DNA of 20,964 bases from Planctomycetota bacterium (lineage in GTDB: Bacteria; Planctomycetota; Phycisphaerae; WQYP01): assembly GCA_021780285.1 (NCBI GenBank), contig JAJXZA010000279.1:1-20964 (forward strand). Reading direction: 5' to 3'. Both the position numbers and the translations under genes were made by a program. This document shows, piece by piece, positions 1 through 9,838 of the stretch. How positions within the stretch are numbered: the first letter of the stretch is position 1; each line of letters opens with the position of its first letter. Below the pieces are notes generated by a model. The model made no database searches. It was not told where the DNA came from and saw only the letters and a program-made list of their open reading frames with translations.

Positions 1-501
1 CTTTGTTGCCAAGCCTCGATGTGTCCTCCTGCCGGACACGCTCTCGGCTCGACGCCTCGCATCCGAGACACTTCCGGCCCATCGCAGAGCTTCTATGACT
101 CGGACAGACTCCTGTTGTTTTGCTGCTTTTTACGAAATCCATCTGGCATCCTCCACGAATTTCCCAATGTTTTGCAACTTCTTAACCACACCACCTGCAC
201 CAAACCCAATATCCAAGCCTATTTCATCACCATCACCAACGCGGCAGCGAAGCGACCCGCGCCCAACCCAACGCGCAGCGCCAAAAAAAATATGAAAAAA
301 TCTCTGCGGTCTCTGCGGCTCTGCGCGAGCCTGTCGCGCAGAGCCCCAAACTCGACTGCTCCACTATCACCTGCTCTACCCTCCCGGCGCAGCCGCGGCA
401 TACATGCCGCATGCCGTGCCTATTAACTTCCGTCCGCGCATTTTTCACGGCATCTTGGTTGACCGCGAAAATGATCCGGTTTTACCTGGGTTTTGCCTTG
501 C
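1..501. other. Intergenic stretch, no recognisable gene
   Basis: I see no protein family in any frame. The longest open frames here are low in complexity (proline, serine and arginine rich) and lack a ribosome binding site. The one structured element is a stacked CTCTGCG repeat with a hairpin at 302-343, listed separately. The window may start just downstream of a gene that lies outside it. Confidence 0.6.
302..343. repeat. Stacked CTCTGCG repeat ending in a perfect 10-bp hairpin
   Basis: Three near-identical units starting CTCTGCG follow one another at 302, 311 and 319. The third unit forms the left arm of a perfect 10-bp inverted repeat (319-328 CTCTGCGCGA, 334-343 TCGCGCAGAG) with a 5-nt loop. 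No T-tract follows, so this is not a standard terminator. An A-rich run lies just upstream. From memory, similar stacked CTCTGCG or CTCTGTG motifs occur between genes in many soil and planctomycete genomes; that is recollection, not a search result. Confidence 0.6.
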
Positions 502-530
502 TTGACACTGGGGTACTTCGCGGGTAATCT
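502..530 (+). promoter_or_regulatory. Possible upstream rRNA promoter P1
   Basis: A perfect -35 TTGACA (502-507) is followed after 17 nt by TAATCT (525-530), which matches the -10 consensus at only three positions. It shares the string GCTTGACAC with the stronger promoter at 676. It may be a weak tandem promoter or a decayed copy. Confidence 0.35.
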
Positions 531-675
531 TTTACTTGTTGTGACGGTTGCATCTTTTGGTGCGGCGGTTATGATGCTGCGGCGGTGGTGCTTATAAACG
601 TGCTGCAGTGGGGATAGATTTAGAGAACTAATAAGGGCGGGTTAAGAGACGGATAAAAAAATCTTTTGTGTGTGC

Positions 676-704
676 TTGACACGCAAGATTTTGTCCGATA
701 GAAT
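676..704 (+). promoter_or_regulatory. Strong sigma70-type rRNA promoter P2
   Basis: TTGACA (676-681), a 17-nt spacer and TAGAAT (699-704) make a near-consensus housekeeping promoter. Transcription should start near 711-714, about 670 nt before the 23S gene. Its strength, orientation and the boxA-like element downstream fit an rRNA operon promoter. Confidence 0.75.
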
Positions 705-710
705 ACTGTG

Positions 711-1379
711 CTAAGGTTTGGGGTGTGGGTAACACGCCTCAAAATGAATTGCCGGGCTGTAAGCCGACCGAAAAGATGGTTGCAGGTTTGGCGGGTGTGG
801 TAAGCGAAAAAAGAGCTTGCCGGTTTAAAATGCAAAAGGAGCTGAACGATTGCCAATCACATCACGGGTTGTAAACATCCAATTGATGTGTGCAGCATAA
901 AGCTTTCTGCTTGATATGGAACCCACCTAAAGGGTCCGGTCGGCAGGGGCCGCTGGACCAACCAAAAAATATAAACGAACGCGCTTCAGGTAGCCCGCAC
1001 CCGGTCAAACAAGGCTGGTAATAAACCTGTCTTATTTGGGCGAGTGCCGACAACCTGATGGAATTTTTGTCGGCGTTCTTTGACAATTGAAGATTGCGTG
1101 ATGTGGTAAAAAGACAACTCCACATCCAAACTTGAGTGCTCATAAGTGCAAGCGCCAAGTAGCGGCCATTCACCAGGGTGGCGGCGAACGGGGCTTGTGG
1201 GTATGGGCGTCAAGAGCGCTAAAAAATTAACTGTGTTCTACCCATTGAACACAGTTACCAAAGTTACTCAAGTGGATTGGTCGTTTCGGTCTCGCAAGAG
1301 GCCGGGATAATTGGTTCTGGAAGAGGTTGATGTGATGCTGACCCTGTCGGCAAAGCATTGAACGGTCCAAAATCAATGT
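711..1379 (+). other. Long leader of the 23S rRNA transcript
   Basis: This stretch between the predicted transcription start and the mature 23S end holds no 16S rRNA, tRNA or protein gene that I can recognise. It contains a boxA-like element (1072-1085), a perfect 11-bp inverted repeat with an 8-nt loop (1228-1257), and a 7-bp hairpin closed by a GCAA tetraloop (1287-1304). Positions 1369-1387 pair with 4202-4220 across the gene. The hairpins are probably structural or processing elements. Confidence 0.6.
1072..1085 (+). promoter_or_regulatory. boxA-like antitermination element
   Basis: The sequence CGGCGTTCTTTGACA resembles the boxA element that recruits the NusB/NusE antitermination complex to rRNA leaders in many bacteria. 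It lies about 300 nt upstream of the 23S gene. A related sequence, GGCGCTCTTTGA, lies in the 23S-5S spacer at 4301-4312. Function is inferred from sequence and position. Confidence 0.55.
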
Positions 1380-4210
<2,831 letters not shown>

Positions 4211-4282
4211 CTTTGATTTTTGATCGTTTTAAGTACAGTGCTTCGGCTCTGCTTTATGCGACTGATTCAAGGACCAGGCACA

Positions 4283-4312
4283 CCAGCCACTTAAGTAGCT
4301 GGCGCTCTTTGA
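4283..4312 (+). promoter_or_regulatory. Spacer palindrome and second boxA-like element
   Basis: In the 23S-5S spacer, a 20-nt near-palindrome (4283-4302, CCAGC and GCTGG arms around ACTTAAGT) runs directly into GGCGCTCTTTGA (4301-4312). The latter resembles the boxA-like sequence in the leader at 1072-1085. A second antitermination site before the 5S gene is a possible reading. A 6-bp hairpin (TTCGCC/GGCGAA, 4362-4380) lies further on. Confidence 0.4.
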
Positions 4313-4390
4313 TTTTCAAGCGCGGACTAAAAGTCGTCTTATGCCCATCACGCAATCTTCATTCGCCAAAGAACGGCGAAACCAAGTTCC

Positions 4391-4420
4391 CTGGAATGGT
4401 TGGGAAACCAGCCATTCCGG
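4391..4420 (+). other. 13-bp RNA hairpin with GAAA tetraloop before 5S
   Basis: Arms 4391-4403 and 4408-4420 pair over 13 bp, including two G-U wobbles, around a GAAA tetraloop (4404-4407). It ends four nucleotides before the 5S rRNA. It is probably a processing or folding element of the precursor RNA. Confidence 0.6.
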
Positions 4421-4423
4421 TTT

Positions 4424-4532
4424 TCTGGTGCTCTTACGTCAGAGGTAACACAGCTTCCCATTCCGAACAGCACCGTAAAGCTCTGACGGCCAATGGTAGT
4501 GCCCACAGGTGCGAGAGTAGGTTGGTGCCAGA
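4424..4532 (+). rRNA. 5S ribosomal RNA
   Basis: The small 5S rRNA of the large subunit. The 5' TCTGGTGC pairs with the 3' GGTGCCAGA to form helix I. Inside are the conserved CCCATTCCGAACAGC-type loop (4457-4472), AATGGTAGTG (4491-4500) and the loop E region GCGAGAGTAGG (4511-4521). Length of about 109 nt is typical. It lies about 210 nt after the 23S gene on the same strand and is followed at once by an intrinsic terminator, so it is the last gene of the operon. Confidence 0.92.
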
Positions 4533-4537
4533 TTTAT

Positions 4538-4576
4538 GACCGCGGTCCTCCCAAAAGGGGCCGCGGTCTTTTTTTT
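4538..4576 (+). terminator. Intrinsic terminator of the rRNA operon
   Basis: A GC-rich stem (GACCGCGG at 4538-4545 with CCGCGGTC at 4561-4568, extended inward) is followed by eight T residues (4569-4576). This is a textbook Rho-independent terminator just after 5S. Confidence 0.92.
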
Positions 4577-4927
4577 GCCCTGCTGGTTCAGCTTGGGCCG
4601 GACAATCACTCCCGAAGCGTGAAGGCGCGATCGGGTTCGGTCCGTGCGTGTTTTTTGGGGGCGAAGTGCGAAGGGTGAATTAATTGTCAATCCTGGCCAG
4701 TGTGGTGGTGCGCGGTCTGAGACAGTGCTTCCGCAAACGTATGCCGTAGACGTCCAAAACGTCGCCGTTCATAAACAAATGGCAATTTTAACAGTGCTGC
4801 GGCGCGGCTGGTGCTGCGCAAAATGCACTAAAACATTGCGCAAAACGCCATAAGATTTATGTAATGTGCTTCTGTGCCTTTCGTTATAATTCTGACAAAT
4901 GCGGCGTTGTAATCGCCGGTTGAAATA
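4577..4927. other. Intergenic region with control sites upstream of the GH51 gene
   Basis: No gene is seen. The region holds an operator-like palindrome GACGT-N5-ACGTC (4749-4763), two direct repeats TGCGCAAAA (4815-4823 and 4837-4845) and two -10-like hexamers, TGTAAT (4860-4865) and TATAAT (4885-4890). It probably carries the promoter of the arabinofuranosidase gene. Confidence 0.5.
4815..4865 (+). promoter_or_regulatory. Candidate operator and promoter of the arabinofuranosidase gene
   Basis: TGCGCAAAA occurs twice with 22 nt between starts, about two helical turns. The second copy lies in the palindrome TTGCGCAA (4836-4843), whose left part can act as a weak -35 (TTGCGC) for TGTAAT (4860-4865) with an 18-nt spacer. 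Overlap of operator and promoter would fit repression by a LacI- or GntR-type factor. The regulator at 11446 is one candidate, but nothing in the sequence proves the link. Confidence 0.35.
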
Positions 4928-4942
4928 ATGAGGAACTTCCCC

Positions 4943-7525
4943 ATGCTCCAACGCAAACAACCCAATCAAACTATTGCCTGCTCGCAACGATCACCGCGGC
5001 CCACGGCCGGCGCTCAGGGTGGTGTTAGCACCACCGTCATGCGGGCGCTGCCGTTTACCACTTCTCTGACGCGCCATGCAACTGCGATGCTTTTGTGTTG
5101 CGGGCTTTTGGTGCTTGTTGCCGGCCGGGCCATGGCGCAATCGCCTGGGCCGCGAGCTGCCCACGCAACCATGACGGTTAATGTCGCTCAGCCGCTGCAT
5201 CCCATCAGTCCCATTCTCTATGGTCTGATGACCGAAGAAATAAACAATTCATATGATGGCGGCCTCTATGCCGAGCTTATTCAAAATCGCGCCTTCAAGG
5301 ATAATGCAGCGCATCCCGTGCACTGGTCGCTGGTTACCAGCGGCAATGCTGCGGCCACTATGAAACTCGATGAGTTTAATACCCCCAATCATACCGGGCT
5401 TACCTCCAGCCTGAAGCTTGATGTCGCCTCTGTTGGAACCGGCGGACGCGCCGGTGTAGCCAACGATGGCTACTGGGGCATTCCCGCCACACCCGACACC
5501 ACCTATAAGGCCACCATTTACGCCCGTGCGGCCGCCGGCTTCAGCGGCCCGCTCACGCTCTCCATTGAAAGCAAGAATGGTTCGGCGGTGCTGGCCTCCG
5601 CTCAAATCAGCGGCATCACAACCGATTGGAAAAAGTTCACCGCCACGCTTCACACCGCGGCTGACATTAAGCCTGCAAGCAATAACCTGTTTGTGGTGTC
5701 GGTGCAATCACCGGGCACCATCTGGCTGGGTTATGTGTCGCTGTTTCCGCCGACGTATAAAAATCAGGCCAATGGCTTTCGTATTGATATCATAAAAAAG
5801 CTCAAGGCGATGCGGCCGTCGTTTCTGCGTTTTCCGGGCGGCAACTACCTGGAAGGCTCGTCCATCGCCGACCGCTTCAACTGGAAAAAAACCATCGGCC
5901 CGGTGACGCAGCGCCCCGGGCACTGGTCGTGCTGGGGTTATCCATCCAGCGACGGCATGGGATTGATGGAGTTTTTGATGTGGTGCCAGGATCTGCACAT
6001 GCAACCGGTGCTGGCCGTTTACGACGGCTTTTCGCTCAACCACGAGCATGTTTCGACCAAGGCGGCGATGCAGCCATTCATTAAAAGCGCCCTGGAAGAA
6101 ATTCAGTACGTTACCGGTTCGGTCAATACCCGGTGGGGGGCGGTTCGCGCAAAAGACGGCCATCCCAAGCCGTTTAAGCTCAACTATGTCGAAATCGGTA
6201 ATGAAGATTTCTACGATAATTCGGGCAGCTATGCCATGCGCTTCAGCACGATGGCCCGGGCCATCAGGGCCAAATACCCCAACATCAAGCTGATTGCCAC
6301 GGTTCATGCCGCCGACTTTGACGGCGTAAAGCCCGACCTGGTGGACGATCACTTTTACCGCTCGGCAACCGCCATGTGGAATGACACCCATCATTACGAC
6401 CAATTGCCCCCCGGCTTTCCCAAGATATTTGTCGGCGAGTGGGCCACAACCGAAGGTCATCCGACGCCGACTCTCAATGCCGCGCTGGGTGATGCCGCGT
6501 GGCTCACCGGTCTGGAACGTGATTCCAACAACGTCATCATATGCAGTTACGCTCCGCTGCTGGTTAATGTCAATCGTGCAGAATGGGGCACCAATCTCAT
6601 TGGCTACAATGCGCTGCACTGCTTTGGTTCGCCTTCGTATTATATGCAGGTGATGTTTTCGCAAAACAAAGGCAGTGTCGTGCTGCCGTTGACGACGCAG
6701 TATAGTAGCCATCTGCCCCAGTCAATGGGCGGCGCCATTGGCGTAGGCACATGGAACACTGCCGCCGAGTTTAAGGATATTAAAGTCACCCGCGGAGCTA
6801 AGGTGCTGTACCAGTCCAACTTTGCCGCCGATGGTAAGAGCGGCTGGCACTTCCGCAGCGGCAACTGGCAGGTAAAAAACGGCGCGTTGGAGCAAACCGA
6901 CATCGCTACCAATAAAACCGCTTTCATCGGCGGCAATAACTGGAAGAACTACACCCTGAGCCTTAAAGCCCGCAAAATCAGCGGCGACGAGGGTTTTCTC
7001 ATCAGCTTCTGCTCGCACAATGAAAATACCCCTTCATGGTGGAACATCGGCGGCTGGGGCAACACGCGCGAAGGCCTTGAAATGCCTGATGCACCGGGCG
7101 ATTTTCACCCATCGCATATTAAAACCGGCAAGTGGTACGACATTCGCATCAAGGTAGGCGATGGCCGCGTTCGCTGCTATCTCGATGGTCGGCTTATTCA
7201 CGATGTTAAAATCCAGGCCGAGCGGCCGCTGCGCGCCACCGCCAGCCGCGACAACCGCACCGGCGATGTGATACTTAAAGTGGTTAACATTTCGGACACG
7301 CCGGTGTCAACGTCTATTTCGCTCAATGGCGCCGGTACGGTGGCCTCCACCGGCAAGTGTATTGTGCTTACGGGCCCGCGGAACGCTCAAAACAGCATTG
7401 CGGATCCCCACAATGTTGTGCCGACGAAACATACCATACATAACGTGTCGGCTGACTTTACGCATGTGTTTCCGCCGCGGTCGGTCAACGTGCTGCGCTT
7501 TCATGTAAGTGCGGCCGGCCAGTAG
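4943..7525 (+). CDS. Secreted alpha-L-arabinofuranosidase, GH51 type
   Basis: It likely removes terminal alpha-L-arabinofuranosyl groups from arabinan or arabinoxylan outside the cytoplasm. Order (860 aa): long basic n-region, hydrophobic signal core about 46-60 with cleavage after AMA (65), CBM4/9-like beta-sandwich about 115-275, GH51 barrel with RFPGGN near 296, acid/base Glu421 in EIGNED and nucleophile Glu499 in VGEW. A lectin-like beta-sandwich (about 595-750) sits before the C-terminal family domain (TASRDNRTGDVILKVVN). Modular GH51 enzymes of this layout are known from Bacteroidetes and plants. The ATG at 4943 was chosen because GAGG (4930-4933) sits 9 nt upstream. ATG 4928 has no such site, and ATG 5039 would give a normal signal peptide but lies behind a 7-bp hairpin. 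It is transcribed alone. Confidence 0.9.
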   Translation: MLQRKQPNQTIACSQRSPRPTAGAQGGVSTTVMRALPFTTSLTRHATAMLLCCGLLVLVAGRAMAQSPGPRAAHATMTVNVAQPLHPISPILYGLMTEEINNSYDGGLYAELIQNRAFKDNAAHPVHWSLVTSGNAAATMKLDEFNTPNHTGLTSSLKLDVASVGTGGRAGVANDGYWGIPATPDTTYKATIYARAAAGFSGPLTLSIESKNGSAVLASAQISGITTDWKKFTATLHTAADIKPASNNLFVVSVQSPGTIWLGYVSLFPPTYKNQANGFRIDIIKKLKAMRPSFLRFPGGNYLEGSSIADRFNWKKTIGPVTQRPGHWSCWGYPSSDGMGLMEFLMWCQDLHMQPVLAVYDGFSLNHEHVSTKAAMQPFIKSALEEIQYVTGSVNTRWGAVRAKDGHPKPFKLNYVEIGNEDFYDNSGSYAMRFSTMARAIRAKYPNIKLIATVHAADFDGVKPDLVDDHFYRSATAMWNDTHHYDQLPPGFPKIFVGEWATTEGHPTPTLNAALGDAAWLTGLERDSNNVIICSYAPLLVNVNRAEWGTNLIGYNALHCFGSPSYYMQVMFSQNKGSVVLPLTTQYSSHLPQSMGGAIGVGTWNTAAEFKDIKVTRGAKVLYQSNFAADGKSGWHFRSGNWQVKNGALEQTDIATNKTAFIGGNNWKNYTLSLKARKISGDEGFLISFCSHNENTPSWWNIGGWGNTREGLEMPDAPGDFHPSHIKTGKWYDIRIKVGDGRVRCYLDGRLIHDVKIQAERPLRATASRDNRTGDVILKVVNISDTPVSTSISLNGAGTVASTGKCIVLTGPRNAQNSIADPHNVVPTKHTIHNVSADFTHVFPPRSVNVLRFHVSAAGQ
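5018..5035 (+). other. 7-bp hairpin inside the GH51 5' coding region
   Basis: GGTGGTG (5018-5024) and CACCACC (5029-5035) form a perfect stem with a 4-nt loop, three bases before the in-frame ATG at 5039. If translation began at 5039, this stem would hinder it; if it begins upstream, the stem lies within coding sequence. Confidence 0.4.
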
Positions 7526-7801
7526 GCTGGCAACGCGGCCTCATCGGCGCAAGCCCGTGTCCGGCACGCACCGAGTGCCGAAAGAGAACCGGTGCTGGCA
7601 GTCGGGGCGACTGGCGATGCACCGCACTGCTGATTGCTGCCGCTTGCGAGAAAGTTGGCCGGATTGTGCGGCCTTGACGTGCTGAATACGATTGGCGCTG
7701 CCGTGGGTCCTGGCAATATAATAATTAGTTGAAGCCTAAGGCCGCGAACGTCGGTGTGGTCGCAATAGCCATTGGCAGCCGTGTCGCGTGGAGAGTTTGC
7801 A
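7526..7801. other. Intergenic region after the GH51 gene
   Basis: No gene, tRNA or strong terminator is seen. A 6-bp hairpin CGGCAC/GTGCCG (7562-7580) follows the GH51 stop but lacks a T-tract. An AT-rich run (7715-7730) may belong to a promoter of the next gene. Confidence 0.4.
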
Positions 7802-8134
7802 ATGTACAACCAAGCCCGAGAAGCCCGCAAGCGAGCCCGAGCGGAATACGGTGAACTTTTTGATTCTGTCGCTGCTTTGCTCTTTAAACACGACCCCATC
7901 GGCATCAACTTCGAGACCAATACTGACGAGTACGAGCCAGAGGCTCGCACCATATTGCCGCGGTTAAAAGATTGTCACTCGGTAGACGATTTGCAGAAGA
8001 TTGTGCACGAAGAGTTTGTAAAATGGTTTGGCCCTGCTGACGCCGGGCCTTCCCATCACTATAGAGACATCGCCTCTGAGATATGGAGTATCTGGCTGCG
8101 GACAAAACACACGCAATCTGGAGACATCGGTTAG
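7802..8134 (+). CDS. Small conserved-looking protein of unknown function
   Basis: I do not recognise a named function. The 110-residue product is soluble and charged, with no signal peptide, membrane segment or cysteine pair. It starts with a basic helix (REARKRARAEYGEL), then HDPIGINFETNTDEYEPEA and IVHEEFVKWFGP, and ends in a Trp-rich helix (SEIWSIW). The DPIGINF...DEYEPE stretch has the look of a small domain that I loosely associate with DUF1871-like or immunity-like proteins, but this is weak. The start at 7802 is set by GGAGAG (7790-7795), 6 nt upstream; an in-frame ATG at 7772 lacks a site. It sits 83 nt before the zinc-ribbon membrane protein and may be cotranscribed with it. Confidence 0.7.
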   Translation: MYNQAREARKRARAEYGELFDSVAALLFKHDPIGINFETNTDEYEPEARTILPRLKDCHSVDDLQKIVHEEFVKWFGPADAGPSHHYRDIASEIWSIWLRTKHTQSGDIG

Positions 8135-8217
8135 TAAGCCGTGTAGAGTAGACGGAGCCGGGTCGCAGCTAAGATACGGTTCAGTGGGCTGCGGGCTAAT
8201 CGCCGTGGAGCGCACTT

Positions 8218-9093
8218 ATGCCCATCAACTTCAGGTGTCCGCACTGCCGCCATGTTTTGTCTGCGCCGAATCATCTTGCCGGCTTTGCGGGCGAATGCAT
8301 GTTATGCCGCCAGCCTTTTATTGTGCCCATGCAGTCCGCAGTTGTCGGCGGGGCTGGCACTGCAGCCGCGCCGGGTTCCTTGACGGCTGGCCAGAGCGGT
8401 TCGCCTGATGCTGCGGCTCTGCCCACCGCAGAGCCTATTCGCTTCGCGGGTTCCGCAAAGCGTGACGACCGGTCGCAACGCGGTCCAAGCCGTCACGCCA
8501 AAACGTTTAAGTTTATAGAGCCGCTGTACCGCAATTTTGGCGCAAAGCATACCGTGGTTTTGGCGTTTGCGGCGGTGAGCGGATTCACATTTGGCATTGC
8601 GTACATATTAGCCTTGGGTTTGGCTGGTTTGGCGTCAGCTTTTGCGGGTCAGCCGGCCCACCCCTCACCGCGGAGCCTCGCAGCCGGTGCGTTCGCTCTA
8701 ATGGCAATGTGTCCGCTGCTTTTTGTGTTTGTCGCAATTGGATTTGCTGTTGTCGCTATCAGTATAGCCCTGGGGCGGACGTGGCTGGGGCGCGGCGGCA
8801 GCCTGCGTACGGACATATTTTCGGCCGGCGCTCTGTTTTCGGTGGTAGTGGTTCCGCTCATTATTATGATCTCCGCTGCGGCGCTTTCAGCTGCCTGGGG
8901 TAACGCGTTAGGTTTGGTATTAGGCGTAGTGGCAGTCATACTAATGTTCCGGGTGGTGTTCGAGAGCCTGCGTGACCTGGGGCAGGTTCCGCCTTGGCAG
9001 GCTGCGGCAGCGGCGATTGGAGTTCTGGTGGCGAACTTTGCCCTTGCGGCGCTGGGCCTATACGTCATCTTGCCGCTTTGTTTGGCAAAATAA
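8218..9093 (+). CDS. Zinc-ribbon multi-pass membrane protein
   Basis: Function unknown. The 291-residue protein has an N-terminal zinc ribbon with two CxxC knuckles (Cys7/Cys10 and Cys27/Cys30), a disordered Ala/Gly/Ser-rich linker (about 40-100), then about five hydrophobic segments between 112 and 290. Such zinc-ribbon plus membrane proteins are frequent in planctomycetes. The C-terminal part contains FESLRDLG followed by a PW pair, in a loop between two membrane segments. The ATG is preceded by GGAG (8207-8210) with 7 nt spacing, so the start is well supported. The stop codon overlaps the ATG of the next small ORF (TAATG), which suggests coupled translation. Confidence 0.85.
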   Translation: MPINFRCPHCRHVLSAPNHLAGFAGECMLCRQPFIVPMQSAVVGGAGTAAAPGSLTAGQSGSPDAAALPTAEPIRFAGSAKRDDRSQRGPSRHAKTFKFIEPLYRNFGAKHTVVLAFAAVSGFTFGIAYILALGLAGLASAFAGQPAHPSPRSLAAGAFALMAMCPLLFVFVAIGFAVVAISIALGRTWLGRGGSLRTDIFSAGALFSVVVVPLIIMISAAALSAAWGNALGLVLGVVAVILMFRVVFESLRDLGQVPPWQAAAAAIGVLVANFALAALGLYVILPLCLAK

Positions 9094-9263
9094 TGTTTGT
9101 GACTTTCGAAACAGGCGGCGCGGTAAATGTTGGCCTCGGACTGGTGGTAGTTGTTCTGATATTGCGGACCCTGTTCGATGGGTTGGGCGACTTCGGGCGG
9201 ATCAAGCCGTGGCTGGCCGCCTTTGTGGTTCTCATTTGTGGCTTTATGTTGGCCGCTGGCTAA
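9093..9263 (+). CDS. 56-residue membrane ORF related to the preceding gene's C-terminus
   Basis: The ORF begins in the TAATG that ends the zinc-ribbon gene. Its product has a hydrophobic segment (about 12-25), a loop with LFDGLGDFGRIKPW, and a second hydrophobic segment (about 41-55). This repeats the layout of the upstream protein's C-terminus, where VFESLRDLGQVPPW lies between two membrane segments. It is either a real two-pass small membrane protein made by translational coupling, or the remnant of a duplicated paralogue whose N-terminal part has gone. It has no ribosome binding site of its own. The similarity is read by eye. Confidence 0.5.
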   Translation: MFVTFETGGAVNVGLGLVVVVLILRTLFDGLGDFGRIKPWLAAFVVLICGFMLAAG

Positions 9264-9264
9264 G

Positions 9265-9736
9265 TCATCGGTCATGCAAAGTGCTGCTGCCCCTATCACA
9301 AACAGATTTCTTTAATGGTCTGCAATCGCACGGTAAATCTGTTTTGTTTTGGTTCTGCAACTCACCCAGCCGGTAGCTGGTGTTGCGGCCACCGCCTGGT
9401 TCTTGAACCAAAATGTCTTGGTCCAGCAGGAGTTTAATATCCCGGAGAGCCGTATCCGGCGAACATTTCGCAAGCTTGGCGTATTTTGAACTTGAGAGCT
9501 TGCCCTCAAAGCCATCGAGCAACCGATTTATAAACCTTGCGTTGCCGCTCGTTCACCGGCGAGAGGCCATTGATGCGCTCCCAAATGTGGGCTTTATGCA
9601 AAACGCCGGCAAGGCCAGTATGGGCGCGGTCAACGGCTCTTCCGAGGCAACCTAAAAACCATTCCAACCATGGGGTGATGTCTACCGAGCCTTTTTGGCT
9701 CCGCTCAAGCATCAAATAGTAATCCTTATCTGCTCT
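9265..9736 (-). pseudogene. Broken C-terminal remnant of a Fic-family protein
   Basis: Read on the - strand from about 9736, one frame gives DYYLMLERSQKG, DITPWLEWFLGCLGRA and NERQRKV. A second frame then gives LLDGFEGKL, AKCSPDTALRDI and PGGGRNTSYRL. Together they match the helical and winged-helix C-terminal half typical of Fic-domain AMP-transferase-like proteins. The two frames are restored by removing one A from the AAA run at 9532-9534, which would read RKVINRLLDGFEGKL. The catalytic Fic domain (HPFx[DE]GNGR motif) is missing; the coding potential stops about 100 nt before the next gene on the opposite strand. So the gene is both truncated and frameshifted, and probably inactive. Confidence 0.85.
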
Positions 9737-9838
9737 ACTCCCGCAATAACCACTTTTCCAGCGCGTTGTGGCAGTGTGAACTGCAAGGGGCGGATATACT
9801 TCGGTGGGTGTGGCAAAGTTTCTGTGCGGAGACGCTAA

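Noticed and set aside
19..448. Overlapping open frames of 60-135 codons on both strands near the left edge
   Set aside because: Low-complexity products, no ribosome sites, no family resemblance, and they run through the CTCTGCG repeat.
711..1379. 16S rRNA or tRNA gene in the leader
   Set aside because: The stretch is too short for 16S, and I found no tRNA T-loop signature or cloverleaf.
5708..6712. 334-codon open frame antisense to the GH51 gene
   Set aside because: It mirrors a GC-rich, strongly coding + strand gene with catalytic motifs; the antisense product resembles nothing known.
8649..9299. 216-codon open frame antisense to the zinc-ribbon membrane gene
   Set aside because: The + strand has zinc knuckles, membrane segments and a good ribosome site; the antisense product is low in complexity.
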